From Dipteris shenzhenensis (lineage: Eukaryota; Polypodiophyta; Polypodiopsida; Gleicheniales), in the NCBI GenBank assembly GCA_047967505.1, contig CM106541.1: 64,000 nt of DNA; one strand, given 5' to 3'. Position numbers and translations under genes: made by a program. This document shows, one piece after another, positions 1 to 11,811 of this stretch. The notes beneath the pieces were generated by a model. The model was not told the origin of the DNA. It ran no database searches and saw nothing but the letters and a program-made list of their open reading frames with translations. The stretch's first letter is position 1, and each line of letters opens with the position of its first letter.

Positions 1-40
1 AGACAATATGTAAAATAGTTTTGCCAATATCAATGATGGG

Positions 41-3000
41 CTATGATTCAATCTCATCCTCAATGAGATCAACCCTTGCCAAACTATCTACTTCAAAATC
101 CAAACAAGTGTTTAGATCTACAAATACATTCAACCCACTACTACTTGTGCTACTCATGTGCTCATCGAAATTAGCATCACCAATGGTAGGCTCATCCTCA
201 CGGGTAATGGCCTCAATATCTGTATCTCCTATCTCATGGTCATCCTCCTCTCTCGTATCACGGTCATCATCACATTCATGGCCATGATCATCCTCCATAC
301 ACTCCATATTAGTAAATGTACTATACATCACTTTGGAATGTGGCATAATAGGTATGACATGCCACCATCTATTATTATCCACCATTGGTTGATAGACAAC
401 CTAATTCAAACACAAATACAATCATGTTATTTTCCTTGCATCAAATATTTAAAAGCGAGTATTTTTATATGTATGCAAAGTACCTGTTCACATTGTTGCG
501 GTAGTACTAGTGTGTCCTTCCTACTTTGCTAAAACTTTGTGGAGTCAATAGTTACAAAGCCACTTGCATGGCGTTTGATTGTTGTATTAGGGCCTCTTTC
601 CACCACGTCCTTAAACCACTTTACATCCAAAACATACACAAAGAAGCGTCGAAAGTCAAGCTTAATAATATCTTGGATTATGCCACAATAATCATCCATG
701 GCTCCATTGGCTCCCTCAAAGCTAGCAATGACGCCGCAATCTTGTGTGTTTCTCTTATCATTAATCCGTTGTGTTCGAAAATGCTTTCCCTCACACCATA
801 TAGCATTGAACATAGTGCGCTACACCAAGAAAAAATCAATTAAATAAGAAATCTAAATTATTGAAAGCTCCTAAATTATGCATAACATTCTATATACCGA
901 CCTTACTCATGCATCCCCTAGCATACTCCCATTCTTCCATTGTGATGTGCATCCCCTCGTCTTTCTCTACTTTCTCCATTTCATCAAGTAGCCAATCCAC
1001 ATGAATATCCTTTGGAAGTGCTCTTAGATACTGAGGGTATAGCACACGAGATCCGTGGTGTGTACGAAAGAGGGCCCTTTCTTTTTGTCTTCTTGCCTTT
1101 GCATCCTCGTATCTTGTCACCCATCTTTTCATCACGTCACTATTAAGCACACAATAGAGGTTGATACTATTATGCAACTCCGTGTCTATTACTTTGTTGT
1201 GTCCTTTCCCTTGAGGCACAATAGAGGTCATCCTTAGGTCTTCATCATCTCTCCATCGTCGTGGGAGAGAGCTATCCACATCAACAAGAAAATCAGAAAT
1301 CGAGTCTTGCATTTTGTCTCACGAAACCCTTCAAGGTCTTCATGAAGCGCTCGAGGAAGAACAACCATCATGCATGTATAGTACTACATATAGCAATCTC
1401 ATCCACCAAATGCACTATGAGATGTAGTTGGCTTATGAGAATAGAACGTGGAAATGTCTCCTCCACTAAACAAACCACCTCCACTGACATAACTCGAGCA
1501 TTCTCAAGCATGGTGGGATCTATTTCCTTTGAGCTCACATATCTAGAAATGAAAAAGTACACCATATTAGCAATATGAACACCTTGCATGGAGCATCGAT
1601 ACGCATCATATTTTGTATCATGTAGAGTACCTTATAAGCTTGCCCATCTTGTAAATACAATCTTTCACGTCCTTCGATGCACTACATGAAATGCTAGAAG
1701 GTAGTATGAACTGAACCCACGAGGAGGTGGTTGATTAGTTGCTTATAATTATTCACTCACAAATTTGAAAGGAAAAAGATATTATGCACATAAAATACTT
1801 ACTTGGAGCATCTTGTGCCAATCATGAGATTTCAAGCCATATAATTGCTCTACACCTCTTTTCTTGCTCTTTGTAAAGGCTCCCTTCAAACACCTCATGC
1901 ATCCAGTGGGAGTATGAATTGTAGTAATAGCGCGCTTCATCGCCGCCATCTCTAGCTTTGATAACCTCCACGGTGCACGAGGTAAAAAAACACGCCCATT
2001 TGGTCTCTGTTGTGGCCAAGCTTCACGCATCCTTCCTGTGGTACGTAGCTCCTCCCTTATGCCTACGGAATCTCGTGTCCCATCCAAATGCTCCCAAATG
2101 GTAGATGCCACATTCTTGAAGATATGCATGGGATCAAGTAGGTGATTGATCTTGAGGTGGGACCAATATGATAAACGATAAAAGATGGAGTATCTAAACA
2201 AAATAAAGTGTTAGCGGGCAATCTTTATTTCCAGCCAATATAGCACACAATAGTTACAAACCCTTACCGGCTCATGCCAAGTGGTGGAGTCATCGTGAAA
2301 CTATCCCAAATTCTCATCCAATCTCCCGCAGTGAGTGATTGTGGGAGGACTTCATTCCAAGGGGCAACATGTCTAGGATGATCAAGTGGGAGAAATTGAT
2401 GGTGATTCTCATACATGACCTTATTCAATGCGTCTGCCCATGAGGCAACTAGCGAAGGACCACAAACAGGACATGCATGGTAACCCGATGTAGTGAGACC
2501 TGAACAATAGACACAATTAAAAGTTAAAGGTGGGTTTAGGGTGCCACATCCTTTGCCTATTCATAATTAGAAGTGCAATGCTTACCTGAACACTCGCCAT
2601 AGCCTGGGAAGTCATGCATCATCCACATCAAGATTGCTTTGCAGTTGAAGTCTCGTGACGAGGGAGGCCTGCTCACATCATGCACCTCGATACCTCTCCA
2701 AAGTATCTCTAGCTCGTCCCCAGCTCATCAATCAAAGGCTCCAAATAAACATCAGGATTTTTGACTTTATGTTTCCCTGGAATTAGAAGGGACAGCATAA
2801 CATGTCCTTTCTTAATAGCCATAGAGGGTGGAAGATTATAATTCACCAATATCACTGGCCATACACTGTAAGAGGTGCTTTTAAGACCAAATGGGTCCAC
2901 ACCGTCCATACCCAATCCAAGTCTCAAGTTCCTAGGTTCAACCTTGAAGCTTGGCCATGTGTCTTTAATATGCTTCCACGCAGGAGAGTCTGCGGGAGTT

Positions 3001-4055
3001 CTCCACTTGCCATCGGTTGATCGATGGGAGGAATGCCATGACATGAGCTCTGCAATGGATTTGCACTTGAACATATGTTGGATGTGAGGGATTATGGGGA
3101 AATGTCGCAGAACCTTACGAGGCACATCCAAAGTTTTGAGATCTACTCTATATCTTGCCTCTCCACAAGTAGGGCACTCTCTTGCATCCTTATGTAGTCC
3201 ATGAAACAAAACGCAATCGTTGACGCATGCATCGATGCACTTGTAATCTAATCCTCCAAGAGAGGTCACATGTTGCCTTACCATATCTCTTGAGGTTGGT
3301 AATTTATTCTCCCTTGGAAGAATTTTACACAATAGCCTGCATGTGAAGACCATAAATAAGGAAAAGCATTCGAGTAATTGACCCACTAGCATAATTCACC
3401 ATGTTTGCAAAATAGACTTTAAAGCTTACTTGAGTAATGCATTCAAACTTGCATTGCTCCATCCATAGATGGTTTGCAAGTTTAGTAACTTAAGGGAGGC
3501 ACGTAGAACAGAGAATGTGCACCCCTCAAACAGTGGAGTCGATGCTGCAGTAAAAAGATCATCCTGCTCCATGCTATCATCCCTCCCTTGATGGACATAT
3601 AAATCCCACACCATATTATCAAACACCTCCTCCTCCACGACTTCATGAGGTAATGGCGGAGGGCTACTATCACCATCACTCCATGTATCCATAACGGTCC
3701 CTCTTGAAGATCCCACCTCATATCGCCGACGCTTTGCCTCCTCGTGGCGAGCATAGGGCAACATATGTGGGTGTGGCATTGCATCTTGTATCAAATTAAA
3801 ACAGGATCATAACTCAAACATATGAACACCCATAGGTATCTCAATCAACCTTAACTCTTTAACACTTACCATGTTTACGGTCGCATCCCATTCTCCATAC
3901 TTTGAGATGTGATTGAGTGTAATCCTGCATGCTCGATACATGTTTTCTCAACATCGATCAAATATACATTTGATTTTTTGCTCCAACCACATTTCGCGAT
4001 GGTGGATACGGAGGGATTCATCCTCACTGGAGCTACTTGTTGAAGATGAAGACAT
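41..4055 (-). CDS. CACTA transposase (tnp2 / Transposase_21 family), intron-containing
   Basis: This is probably the DDE-type transposase that cuts and moves the CACTA element. Minus-strand pieces in order: a Ser-rich first exon from an ATG at 4055 to a GTAAGT donor at 3869; about 3784-3431 (ending LNALLK); about 3336-2586, with DACVNDCVLFHG, a CPTCGEARY zinc motif and LGMDGVDPFG; about 2510-2270 (YHACPVCGPS); 2201-1805 (LLDPMHIFKNV and HDWHKMLQ); about 1600-890 (DUF4218-like, FPRSILISQLHLIVHLVDE); 813-529 (DUF4216-like, VYVLDVKWFKDV); and an acidic C-terminal exon, 385-41. Several exon ends have canonical GT/AG sites. An apparent one-base shift near 2718 breaks the frame between DEL and LWRG, so the copy may be inactive. 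Exon limits are read by eye, and the joint between exons 1 and 2 does not keep frame cleanly. Confidence 0.8.
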
Positions 4056-4099
4056 CCTACAAACAAACAACCCAAAAAATTTTGCTTTTCTTCAAATAT

Positions 4100-4300
4100 T
4101 TAATTTTAAACTCTGTGGCACGTCTAAAACTGCGTCTACCTGTTCTGTGGTACACATCTACAAGTGCGTCTAAAACCGCGTCTATCTGTTCTATGGTACG
4201 CATCTACAAGTGCATCTAAAACTGCGTCTACTCTGTGTATTTAGATGTGTGTATAGATGCGCTATTAGACGCGCTTATAGACGCGGCTTTTAAATCTACT
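4100..4300. repeat. CACTA subterminal-type repeat block, central (transposase side)
   Basis: Many imperfect copies of GCGTCTA or TAGACGC in both orientations lie just upstream of the transposase start. In the En/Spm family such repeats are bound by the second protein (TNPA-like). Here they sit between two divergent genes, so they could also act as a shared promoter region; that is inference. Confidence 0.65.
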
Positions 4301-4639
4301 TTTAGCGTGGTCGCTTTGCTTTTCTTCACATTACTTATACTTTGCACGGCTTGCTTGCTTTGCTATTAGTAGATCCACAATTTTGACGCTTAAGAGGAAG
4401 GCACCCACACTTACTTCCAAGCTTAAAGGAGAAGAGGGTGAACAAGGAAGAGAAGCAACTTTGAAAAAGGAGAAGAACCTTCCATACCTCTATCTTAGGT
4501 AAGTCTTTTTACAGTTGATATTTTTTGGAAGTTTGCTCTCTTTGGATTTGTACTTTCTTGTATCCAAGAAACACATGATTTGGGTTTCAGTGTTACGTTT
4601 TTGTGTCGGGTGCAATGTCCTTTTCTACTTTTTAGAAAA

Positions 4640-4830
4640 GTCAGTCTGTCGAAGCACGTCTATAGGCATGTCTCAGAGCGCGTCTAAAATCATGTCTACA
4701 GGCACGTCTAGACGTGCATCTAGCCTGTGTGCAGACACAGATAACCGCATCTATAGATGCGCTGTTATACGCAAAAATAGACGTGCTTCTCAGACGTGTC
4801 TATAGACGTGCTCTGACAGTAATCTTTTCT
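4640..4830. repeat. CACTA subterminal-type repeat block, central (second-gene side)
   Basis: A second cluster of ACGTCTATA and AGACGTG units in both orientations, directly upstream of the plus-strand gene at 4884. The base pattern matches the blocks at 4100-4300 and 6640-6960. Confidence 0.65.
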
Positions 4831-4883
4831 TCCCTTCCCCTTTCTTCTCAGCTCAACAATATTTTCTTTCTTCCAGTTCATCA

Positions 4884-6177
4884 TGTGGCGAGGAAGCTCT
4901 TCGGGCTCACCTGATCTCCGGGAGTCTATTTTTAGGGACTTATATAACCTTTTAGGGCACCCTCCTAGTCTTGTGGAGTTATACGGGTATATGAAGGATA
5001 CTCTAAACACCCCCCAGGAGTCGGCACTATAGACTCCAAACCACCCCACACCAGTTGAGATTACCCCAATGGAGTCAGCACAGCCCAGCCCACTACACAG
5101 TGTGGGCCCATCTCCCATGCCGTCTTATGCCCCTTCCCCCATGCCGTCTTATGCCCCTTCTGCCATGCCGTCTTCTGCCCCTTCCCCCATGCTGTCAAGA
5201 GGTCCTTCTGTCTCGTAGAGCCGCCGACGTACTCCTGTGCAGTCGAGACTCGGTTCTCCAGCTACGAGTGGTCCACGTAGTCCCGTGCAATCTCCAACTA
5301 CAAGTGGCCAATGTACTAGCTCGACACGACACGGTAGCAGGCGTAGTAGCAGGGAGAGCAGTGGGGGATGCATGGCACAGTGCTTTGGGAGGGGTGGTGG
5401 TGGGGACGATGATGATTCAGATGATTTAGACGTGCCTCCGGGTGATGGTACGATATTCTATGACATCACTCAGACAGGATGCATCTTGATGGATGCACGG
5501 GGGAAGGACATCATGGCCTTCATGCACTCTGTAATTGCTAACAATTACATAGATTGCTTTATCCACTACAAAGACCAGCCAAAGAGGTTGGCTGATGAGA
5601 CCCTCGCTGTTATTCGCTCTAGGTATCCTAACCCCCCCAATCGTCAGTTCACAGATAAATGGACCAAGTCAAAGATTGTTATGATACTTGGCAATAAAAG
5701 ATCTTCGCTTAAGAGGCAAGCACTAGCGGAGCTAGCCAGGCTCGAGGGAGGTCAACCACTAAGGGGTCCGCCCACATTGCTCACAAGCGTGAGTGGAAGA
5801 AAGCAATGAAGTCAGCGAGAGAGGACCCAGTTTGTAGCACGTGGAGGCACAAAGGATCCAGATGGAGCAATATGGAAGCGTGCATTTTGGAGCAGGGGGT
5901 GTTGATTCATGGGAGGCCCAAATTGTAAGTATCGATCTCAAATTATATTGCTTATGTAGTTTATTAGGAGGTTGTTTCTTTGTACTAACCCCTCCGCAAA
6001 TTGTGTCGTCTTGCAGCTTGATATCGTGGGCAGATACCCTACTCCTGTCGAGACAGCCTACCACCGCCACCATCGCAGAGGAGATACATGGAGGCACTTC
6101 TATCATGATGGGTTGATTACTGAGGAGCAGTATATTCAGGCTACTGGAGCAGCCCCCGAGGTGTTTGAAAGTAATTA
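4884..6177 (+). pseudogene. CACTA second gene remnant (Transposase_24 / Ptta-En-Spm type)
   Basis: An ATG at 4884 opens MWRGSSSGSP. The frame then changes near 5031, and a Pro/Ser-rich stretch with PSPMPSYAPS repeats runs to an in-frame TAG near 5216. The best-preserved part is 5237-5750 (GDGTIFYDITQTG, NRQFTDKWTKSK). After a further one-base shift near 5750 the series continues as HKREWKKAMKSAREDP and EQGVLIHGRPK. An intron with GTAAGT near 5926 and TTGCAG near 6016 leads to DIVGRYPTPVETAYH and HDGLITEEQYIQATG. This order is characteristic of the Transposase_24 protein that accompanies tnp2 and is thought to bind the subterminal repeats. Two frameshifts and a stop suggest a dead copy, unless some breaks are introns. 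Confidence 0.7.
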
Positions 6178-6239
6178 AATAATGTCAATATTATAAGTAA
6201 AGATTTGATTTTTCATACATTGATATATGTTGTCCCTTG

Positions 6240-6640
6240 TTTACAGGGTCCCTGCACAAGAAGACGAGGAAGAAGAGGAGGAAGGAGGTGGAGAAGGGAG
6301 CACAGAAGGGAGCGCAAAAGGGAGCATGGAAGGGAGCGAGGATTAGTCGTAGAAGTAGTGCTAGCTACTCTTTTTTGTACTTAAAGCCACTGGCTTGGCT
6401 TCGTGCCTCTTGTATATACACTCCTCTTATTTTTTGTACTTGAAGCCACATGACGTGGCTTAGCTTCGTGTTATAGCTTCCAATTTTATTGCATTTTGGA
6501 GTTGTAATGTTTTATTTGGAATTGTAATTAAAATGCGGTTGGCTATAAGAATTGAATTACACAATGTGGAAATGGGATTCTTGTAACTATATAGCATACA
6601 CAACATACACAGCATTCTGTAAATTTAAAAAAAAAATTTA
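6240..6640 (+). other. 3' flank of the CACTA second gene
   Basis: A Lys/Glu/Gly-rich stretch (GAQKGAQKGAWKGA) follows a TTACAG acceptor-like site at 6240 and ends in a stop near 6440. It may be the charged C-terminal exon of the gene above. The rest is AT-rich with no further coding signal. Confidence 0.35.
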
Positions 6641-6960
6641 TATAGCGCATCTATCAGTGCGTCTATAAACGCGTCTGTCTGTTCGAGAAGCGTTTATTTG
6701 TGCGTCTATAAACGTGTCTATAAGAATGTTTATAGACGTGTCTATATGCACGTTTAACGATGCGTCTATCTGTTTTTAAATTTTTTAGCACAGCGTCTAT
6801 TTACATGTCTAAATGCACGTCTATATGCACATCTGTCTGCTATATAGACACACTGTTAGACGTGGGTCTCTAGATGTGGAAATAGACGCGTAGATAGACG
6901 TGCCTGTAAGTTTTTTTTAAAGTTCAGTAAACGTGTCTATGTGTGCATCTATGGGTGCTT
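6640..6960. repeat. CACTA subterminal-type repeat block, right end
   Basis: A dense run of CGTCTATA, GCGTCTAT and TAGACGTG units in both orientations, about 20 copies by eye, with the same motif as the blocks around 4100-4830. This probably marks the right end of the transposon. Confidence 0.65.
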
Positions 6961-7751
6961 TGTCTTGTTGTGTAATTGCTAGGACATTAGGGTTTTTTGA
7001 GTTCATGAGCACGCACATGCACTTATATAATCGAGAATTCAGTATGTAGATAGGCAAGTTTCACTATTACATGGATTTTAAAAAGGGTTACGATTTGAAC
7101 GTAGGTTTCCTAAGTTGTACAAGCGAATAGTTTATGATTTTGTTATGGTTTATGTAGTGCTTATATTTTTCATAGCAAGTTTTCCTGGTAGTTCCACGAA
7201 TGTGAGCTAGCATTCACATCTAGATGGTTTCTGTTACATCTACCATTCAAATTAGTGAATGTAAAGTTGGCCTTAATATTATGTGGAAGAGTTGATATGC
7301 GATATTGTATTTATAATTCAAATTTGTCACATGTTCCTAGTTTACGATGCCATGGTGTCAAATATATGACTTTAATTTGTAGTTAAGAAATTGTGTATCG
7401 AAATAGTTGTAGCAAAGTCCACATTCAAATTTTCATAATTGATGCTAGACACAAGATGAAGCAATTGTTCTTGATGATTTTGATGTGAAATCATCAAGTT
7501 GTGCCGTCGTGACTATTGGCAAGATATATGTAGAGATTTTTCCATGATGCAGATTATAGATATGACAAAAGAGTGAAATTAGAATGTCTGCAAGAAGAGA
7601 GATCTTTCCACACTTTGACTTGAGTGCTCAGATCGATTGAGTGTTGAGAGCGAGTACTTGCCTAGTGAATGATCTTTGCTAATCCACAGAGTAGACTTAT
7701 CCATTAAGAATGGGATATTTGAGGAAAAAGTATTGAATAAATATGGGACAT
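6961..7751. other. No gene recognised; target region of the Copia insertion
   Basis: AT-rich, non-repetitive sequence without a convincing open frame. It continues at 15058, on the other side of the Copia element. Confidence 0.5.
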
Positions 7752-7756
7752 GGCCC

Positions 7757-8013
7757 TGACAAAATATGAAGAGGGGAGAGGAGAAGAGTGGAGATGAGGA
7801 GAGAGGGCACAGCTAGAGAGCACACCACAAATGACTAACTGTACACTAGAATTAGTTGAAAAAATAGAATATATACAAACCCTTTTAGGGTTAGGGTTAG
7901 GGAAGCTAACCCTTTCCTTTATAGCACTCTATAAGGTTAGTGCTATGCACATATGATCACGTGATGGTGCTATGCACACATGATCACATGATGTTGAGCA
8001 TGAACTCTCAACA
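7757..8013 (-). repeat. Copia 3' LTR (left)
   Basis: Sense strand begins TGTTGAGAGTTC and ends ATATTTTGTCA. The U3 part contains a 26-bp unit twice in tandem, including GATCACGTGATC (a CACGTG G-box). A TATAAAG box follows. Just downstream of it lies a telomere-like CCCTAACCCTAACCCTAA stretch, about where transcription would start. Confidence 0.95.
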
Positions 8014-8024
8014 CCTTCCCTCAA
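8014..8024 (-). other. Copia polypurine tract
   Basis: Sense strand GAGGGAAGG directly abuts the 3' LTR. This is the expected place for plus-strand DNA priming. Confidence 0.75.
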
Positions 8025-8227
8025 GATCAACATCATGAAGTAGGCCTTCCCTCAAGATGATGATTCTGGGGAATCGAAGAAGGACTGAGCATTACATTCC
8101 ATCACACCCCTTTAATGGGAATGTCCTTCCTCTGCATCAAACCAAGAGCTAGTCGGTGTTTCTCGAATAGCTCTTTACCGAGTGGTTTGGTAAAGATATC
8201 TGCAACATTTTCTTTGCTATCACAATG

Positions 8228-11200
8228 CTACAGTGTGATGTCACCAAGTAACACTCTTTCTCTGATGAAGTGCTCTCTGACATCAATGTGCTTTGTTCTG
8301 GAGTGATATACTGGATTTTTGGCCAATGCTTGAGCCGATTGATTATCACAGTATATTGTTGTTGGCTTTGACTCATCAAAGTAATCTGTTTCTGACAATA
8401 GTCTTCTGAGCCATATAGCCTCACATGCACCTGTAGTGAGTGCTCTATATTCTGCTTCAGTCGAAGACAAAGAAACAGTTGGCTGTTTGTTTGACAACCA
8501 TGATATAGCACCTTGACCAAGGAAAAATGCATATCCCTGTGTCGATCTCCTGGTCTCATGATCTCCAGCATAGTCACTATCACAGTATCCATGCAACCGT
8601 GGATGACTTCCTCTGTATTCTATCCCAAATTGTCTTGTACCTCTGATGTATCTCAAGACTCTTTTGGCTGCATTCCAGTGAGACTGTTTTGGATTTGCCA
8701 TAAATTGTGCTAGTGAGCTTACTGCATAACAAATATCTGGCCGTGTGATTGTCAGATATATAAGAGATCCAATGAGTTGCCTGTAGTATCTGTCATTGAC
8801 TGTAGGCTTTTCTGAATCTTTAGTAAGTTTCAAACTCTGTTCCATGGGAGTGGCTGCAATCTTGCAATCTGCCATATGAAACTTCTTCAGGAGACTGTCA
8901 ACATATTTGAGCTGACTCATGAATGTGCTATCTGAATCTCTCCAGAACTCAATTCCAAGACAATAGTGCATAAGTCCAAGATCTTTCATGTCAAACTCTG
9001 CAGATAAGTCTTGTTTTAGCTTTCTGATGAAGCTATCCTTGCTTCCTGTCACAATCAGATCATCTACGTACAAAAGTGCAATAGTAATATCCTCCCCGTG
9101 AACTTTATAGTAGAGAGTATGATCTGCATTGGACTTCATGTATCCCAGATCAGCAAAATACTTGTCAATCCTGCTGTACCAACTTCTGGGGGCTTGCTTT
9201 AAGCCATAGAGACTTTTCTTGAGATGGCAAACCTTGGTCTCCTGTCCTGGTTCAACATAACCGGCTGGTTGTTGCATGTAGACTTCCTCGTCTAGATAAC
9301 CATTGAGAAATGCATTCTTGACATCGAGCTGATACACATTCCATTTACTGAGTGTCGCTAGTGATATCAAGAACCGTATGGAATCCATCTTTGCTACTGG
9401 AGCATAAGTCTCATCATAATCTTGGCCATATTGTTGTGCAAATCCTTTTGCAACTAATCTGGCTTTGTATCTCTGAATACTGCCATCTGGATTGTACTTC
9501 ACTTTGTATACCCATTTGTTGGCTATGGCCTTCTTTCCTGGTGGAAGGTCGCATAATTCCCAAGTGTTGTTTTTATACAAAGCATCCATTTCTTCATTCA
9601 TTGCAGTTTGCCATTCTGGCTTATCTACTGCGTCTTCGAAGTACACTGGCTCTTCTGTAGCCATGATGGTAGTCATAAGAGCATAGTTGGTGGTTTCCAC
9701 CTGAATTGCTTTGCCTTTCTGAGCATATGTCAATCTGGCTGGTGGTCTGCTTTCCCTAGTAGACCGTCTGAGCTGCTGTGACGTTGATTGGGGTGTTGCT
9801 GGCAATTCTTGCTCTTCTTCATCAACCTGTTCTGTAGATGACTGTGAAGTCGATGCTTCTATCTCCTGTGTAGGTGAGGTTTTCCATTCTGATTCCTCAT
9901 CGAAGATTACATCTCTGGAGATAATGACTTTGCGGTTGATGGGATCATACAATTTGTATGCTTTACTCTCATCACTGTAGCCAACCATGATGCATTTGCG
10001 TGACTTCGCATCCAATTTCCTGCGATGATCATCATGTATGTGGGCATATGCTATGCAACCAAATATGCGGAGATGCCCAATGCGTGGCTTGTGTCCAGTG
10101 AATGCTTCATAAGGAGTCATTCCTTGTATCGGTTCGGTAGGAAGCCGATTAAGCAAGTAGTTAGCTGTAGCTATTGCTTCTGCCCAATACTGATTCGGAA
10201 GATGCTTTTCACTAAGCATTGCTCTAGCACTGTCTGCTAAAGTCCCATTTTTCCTTTCAGCTATTGCATTTTGCTGAGGAGTATCTGCACATGTGAATTG
10301 TCTTCGAATGCCGTGTGTTTTGCAAAAGTTCATGAAGGCTGAAGACATGTATTCACCTCCTCTGTCTGATCTCATGACCTTGATCTTTCTGCCTGTTTGG
10401 TTTTCTACCATGGCTTTAAATTCTTGAAATCTGGCAAACACTTCAGATTTCTCTTTCAGAAAGTAGACCCAACAATATCTGCTGTAGTCGTCGATGAAGG
10501 TCAAGTAATAAAGTGAACCATTGATGCTGCGGGTCTGGGCATAACCCCATACATCTGTATGAATTAAATCAAGAATACCTCATGCACGAGAGGTACTTCT
10601 GACAAAGTTGGTTCGCTTTTGTTTGCCGAAGCAGCATGCTTCACAAACTTTTCCAAGAAACTGTAGCTTCGGAATCCCAATTGCCATATTTTGATTCCTT
10701 AGATCTAACAAGTACTTGAAGTTGACATGACCATATCTCTTGTGCCATTTTGCAGATAGTGGCATCTGTTGCATTTGGGCTGACATGGCATGTTGATCTG
10801 GTACTGTAGCTAGCATCCTGTATAAGCGTCCTTCCTTGACACCTTTTGCTACTAGCTGACCTCTTTTGGATTTGTCTCTGATAGTGCATTCATCACCGTC
10901 GAAGATGACTTTGTAGTTGTGTTCCGTCATTTGACCTACTGACAAAAGGTTCTTACTGAGCTTCGGAACATAGAGCACATCTTTGACTAATCCTTTTGTA
11001 CCAGTGAAATTGTTCATAGGGATAACACCTGTCCCTTGAACCGGATTCGGTGTATTGTCTGCTGTGTAGATGACATTCTTTTGACCTTCTAATGGCTTCA
11101 TTTCTGTGAACCATTCCTGATGATTTGTCATATGAGATGATGCACCGCTGTCGATGTACCAAGGATCCTGTTCCACTTGGTCGACTTGATAACTGAAATC

Positions 11201-11290
11201 TTCTTTGGGATTGAAATCAGTGTCTAGGTGCATTGTATCAGTCTGATGCAATTCCTCACTTGCAAGAAACATATTGCCATGTTCATTTGC
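8228..11290 (-). pseudogene. Copia pol: protease, integrase, reverse transcriptase, RNase H
   Basis: The frame runs in order through an aspartic protease (YIDSGASSHMTNH, about 11150), a GAG-pre-integrase zinc region (HKRYGHVNF, with CEACCFGKQKR near 10640), the integrase core (TFIDDYSRYCW, SDRGGEYMS, PQQNAIAERKNG), the linker FGCIAYAH, RT (WVYKVKYNPDGS, VYQLDVKNAFLNG, and catalytic YVDD near 9070), and RNase H (YCDSDYAGD, SSTEAEYRAL, KHIDVREHFIRE). A single in-frame TGA at 10580-10582 separates the first 231 codons from the remaining 758. The frame is the same on both sides, so this is a point nonsense mutation, not a frameshift. Otherwise the domains look complete. Pol is fused in-frame upstream with whatever replaced the inverted gag segment. 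Confidence 0.93.
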
Positions 11291-11306
11291 AAAATGACTG
11301 TGACTA

Positions 11307-11810
11307 GAATGGGTTCAAGTAATCCTGAATGGACTAGGAGAAGGATATGAGAATCTGGTCCAGAGTATTGCCATCCAACGGCAAATTCCAACACTTGAAG
11401 AACTTCAGTCAGTTCTACTTGGTGAAGAACTCAGGACTCAGGCCATTCAAGCACGTAAAGGTCATTCTAATGATCAGGCATTCACCGCTTCAGACAGAAG
11501 CAGAGGCAAAGGCAGAAACAGAGGTAGATCATATCAGAAAAGTGGTCAAAATCAAAGTCAGAATCAGCATCAGCATCAGCAGCATCCTCAGCAACATCAA
11601 AATCAGCAAAGAGGAAATCATTCCAACCGAGGAAGATTCCAAGGACGAGGGAATGCATCCACCAATGTGTCAAACATTCAATGCAACTATTGTCACAAGT
11701 TTGGACACTATGAAAGAGATTGCCGCAAGAAGCAGTATGACCAAGGCGGTCAATCCAACAGTAATAGAGGGAATTCCCGAGGAAGAGGAAATCATCGTGG
11801 TGGAGCATGA
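11307..11810 (+). pseudogene. Inverted Copia gag C-terminal half (opposite strand to the rest)
   Basis: On the PLUS strand, frame 11307-11810 reads EWVQVILNGLGEGYENLVQ, then a Gln/Asn/Arg-rich region, then the zinc knuckle CNYCHKFGHYERDC (CX2CX4HX4C), and stops at a TGA. These are the second half of the UBN2-type capsid and the nucleocapsid of a Copia gag. The N-terminal half of gag (11816-12286) and all of pol are on the MINUS strand. The segment between about 11300 and 11812 has therefore been flipped. About 35 residues expected between the two gag halves are missing at the joints. Confidence 0.9.
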
Positions 11811-11811
11811 C

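Larger units (their letters stand above)
1..6960. mobile_element. CACTA (En/Spm-like) DNA transposon, cut by the window start
   Basis: The region holds a tnp2-family transposase on the minus strand (41-4055), a second-gene remnant of the Transposase_24 type on the plus strand (4884-6177), and three blocks of a short GCGTCTATA or TAGACGC repeat. Such a repeat is typical of the subterminal regions of CACTA elements. One block lies between the two genes and one lies beyond the second gene. No CACTA-type terminal inverted repeat pair can be shown, because one end lies outside the window, so the right boundary is approximate. The genes are divergent, which is unusual for the group. Two adjacent elements are a possible alternative. 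Confidence 0.7.

Noticed and set aside
7150-7165. CACTA right terminus at the TAGTG near 7158
   Set aside because: A single 5-bp match with no partner terminus in the window and no target duplication to test.
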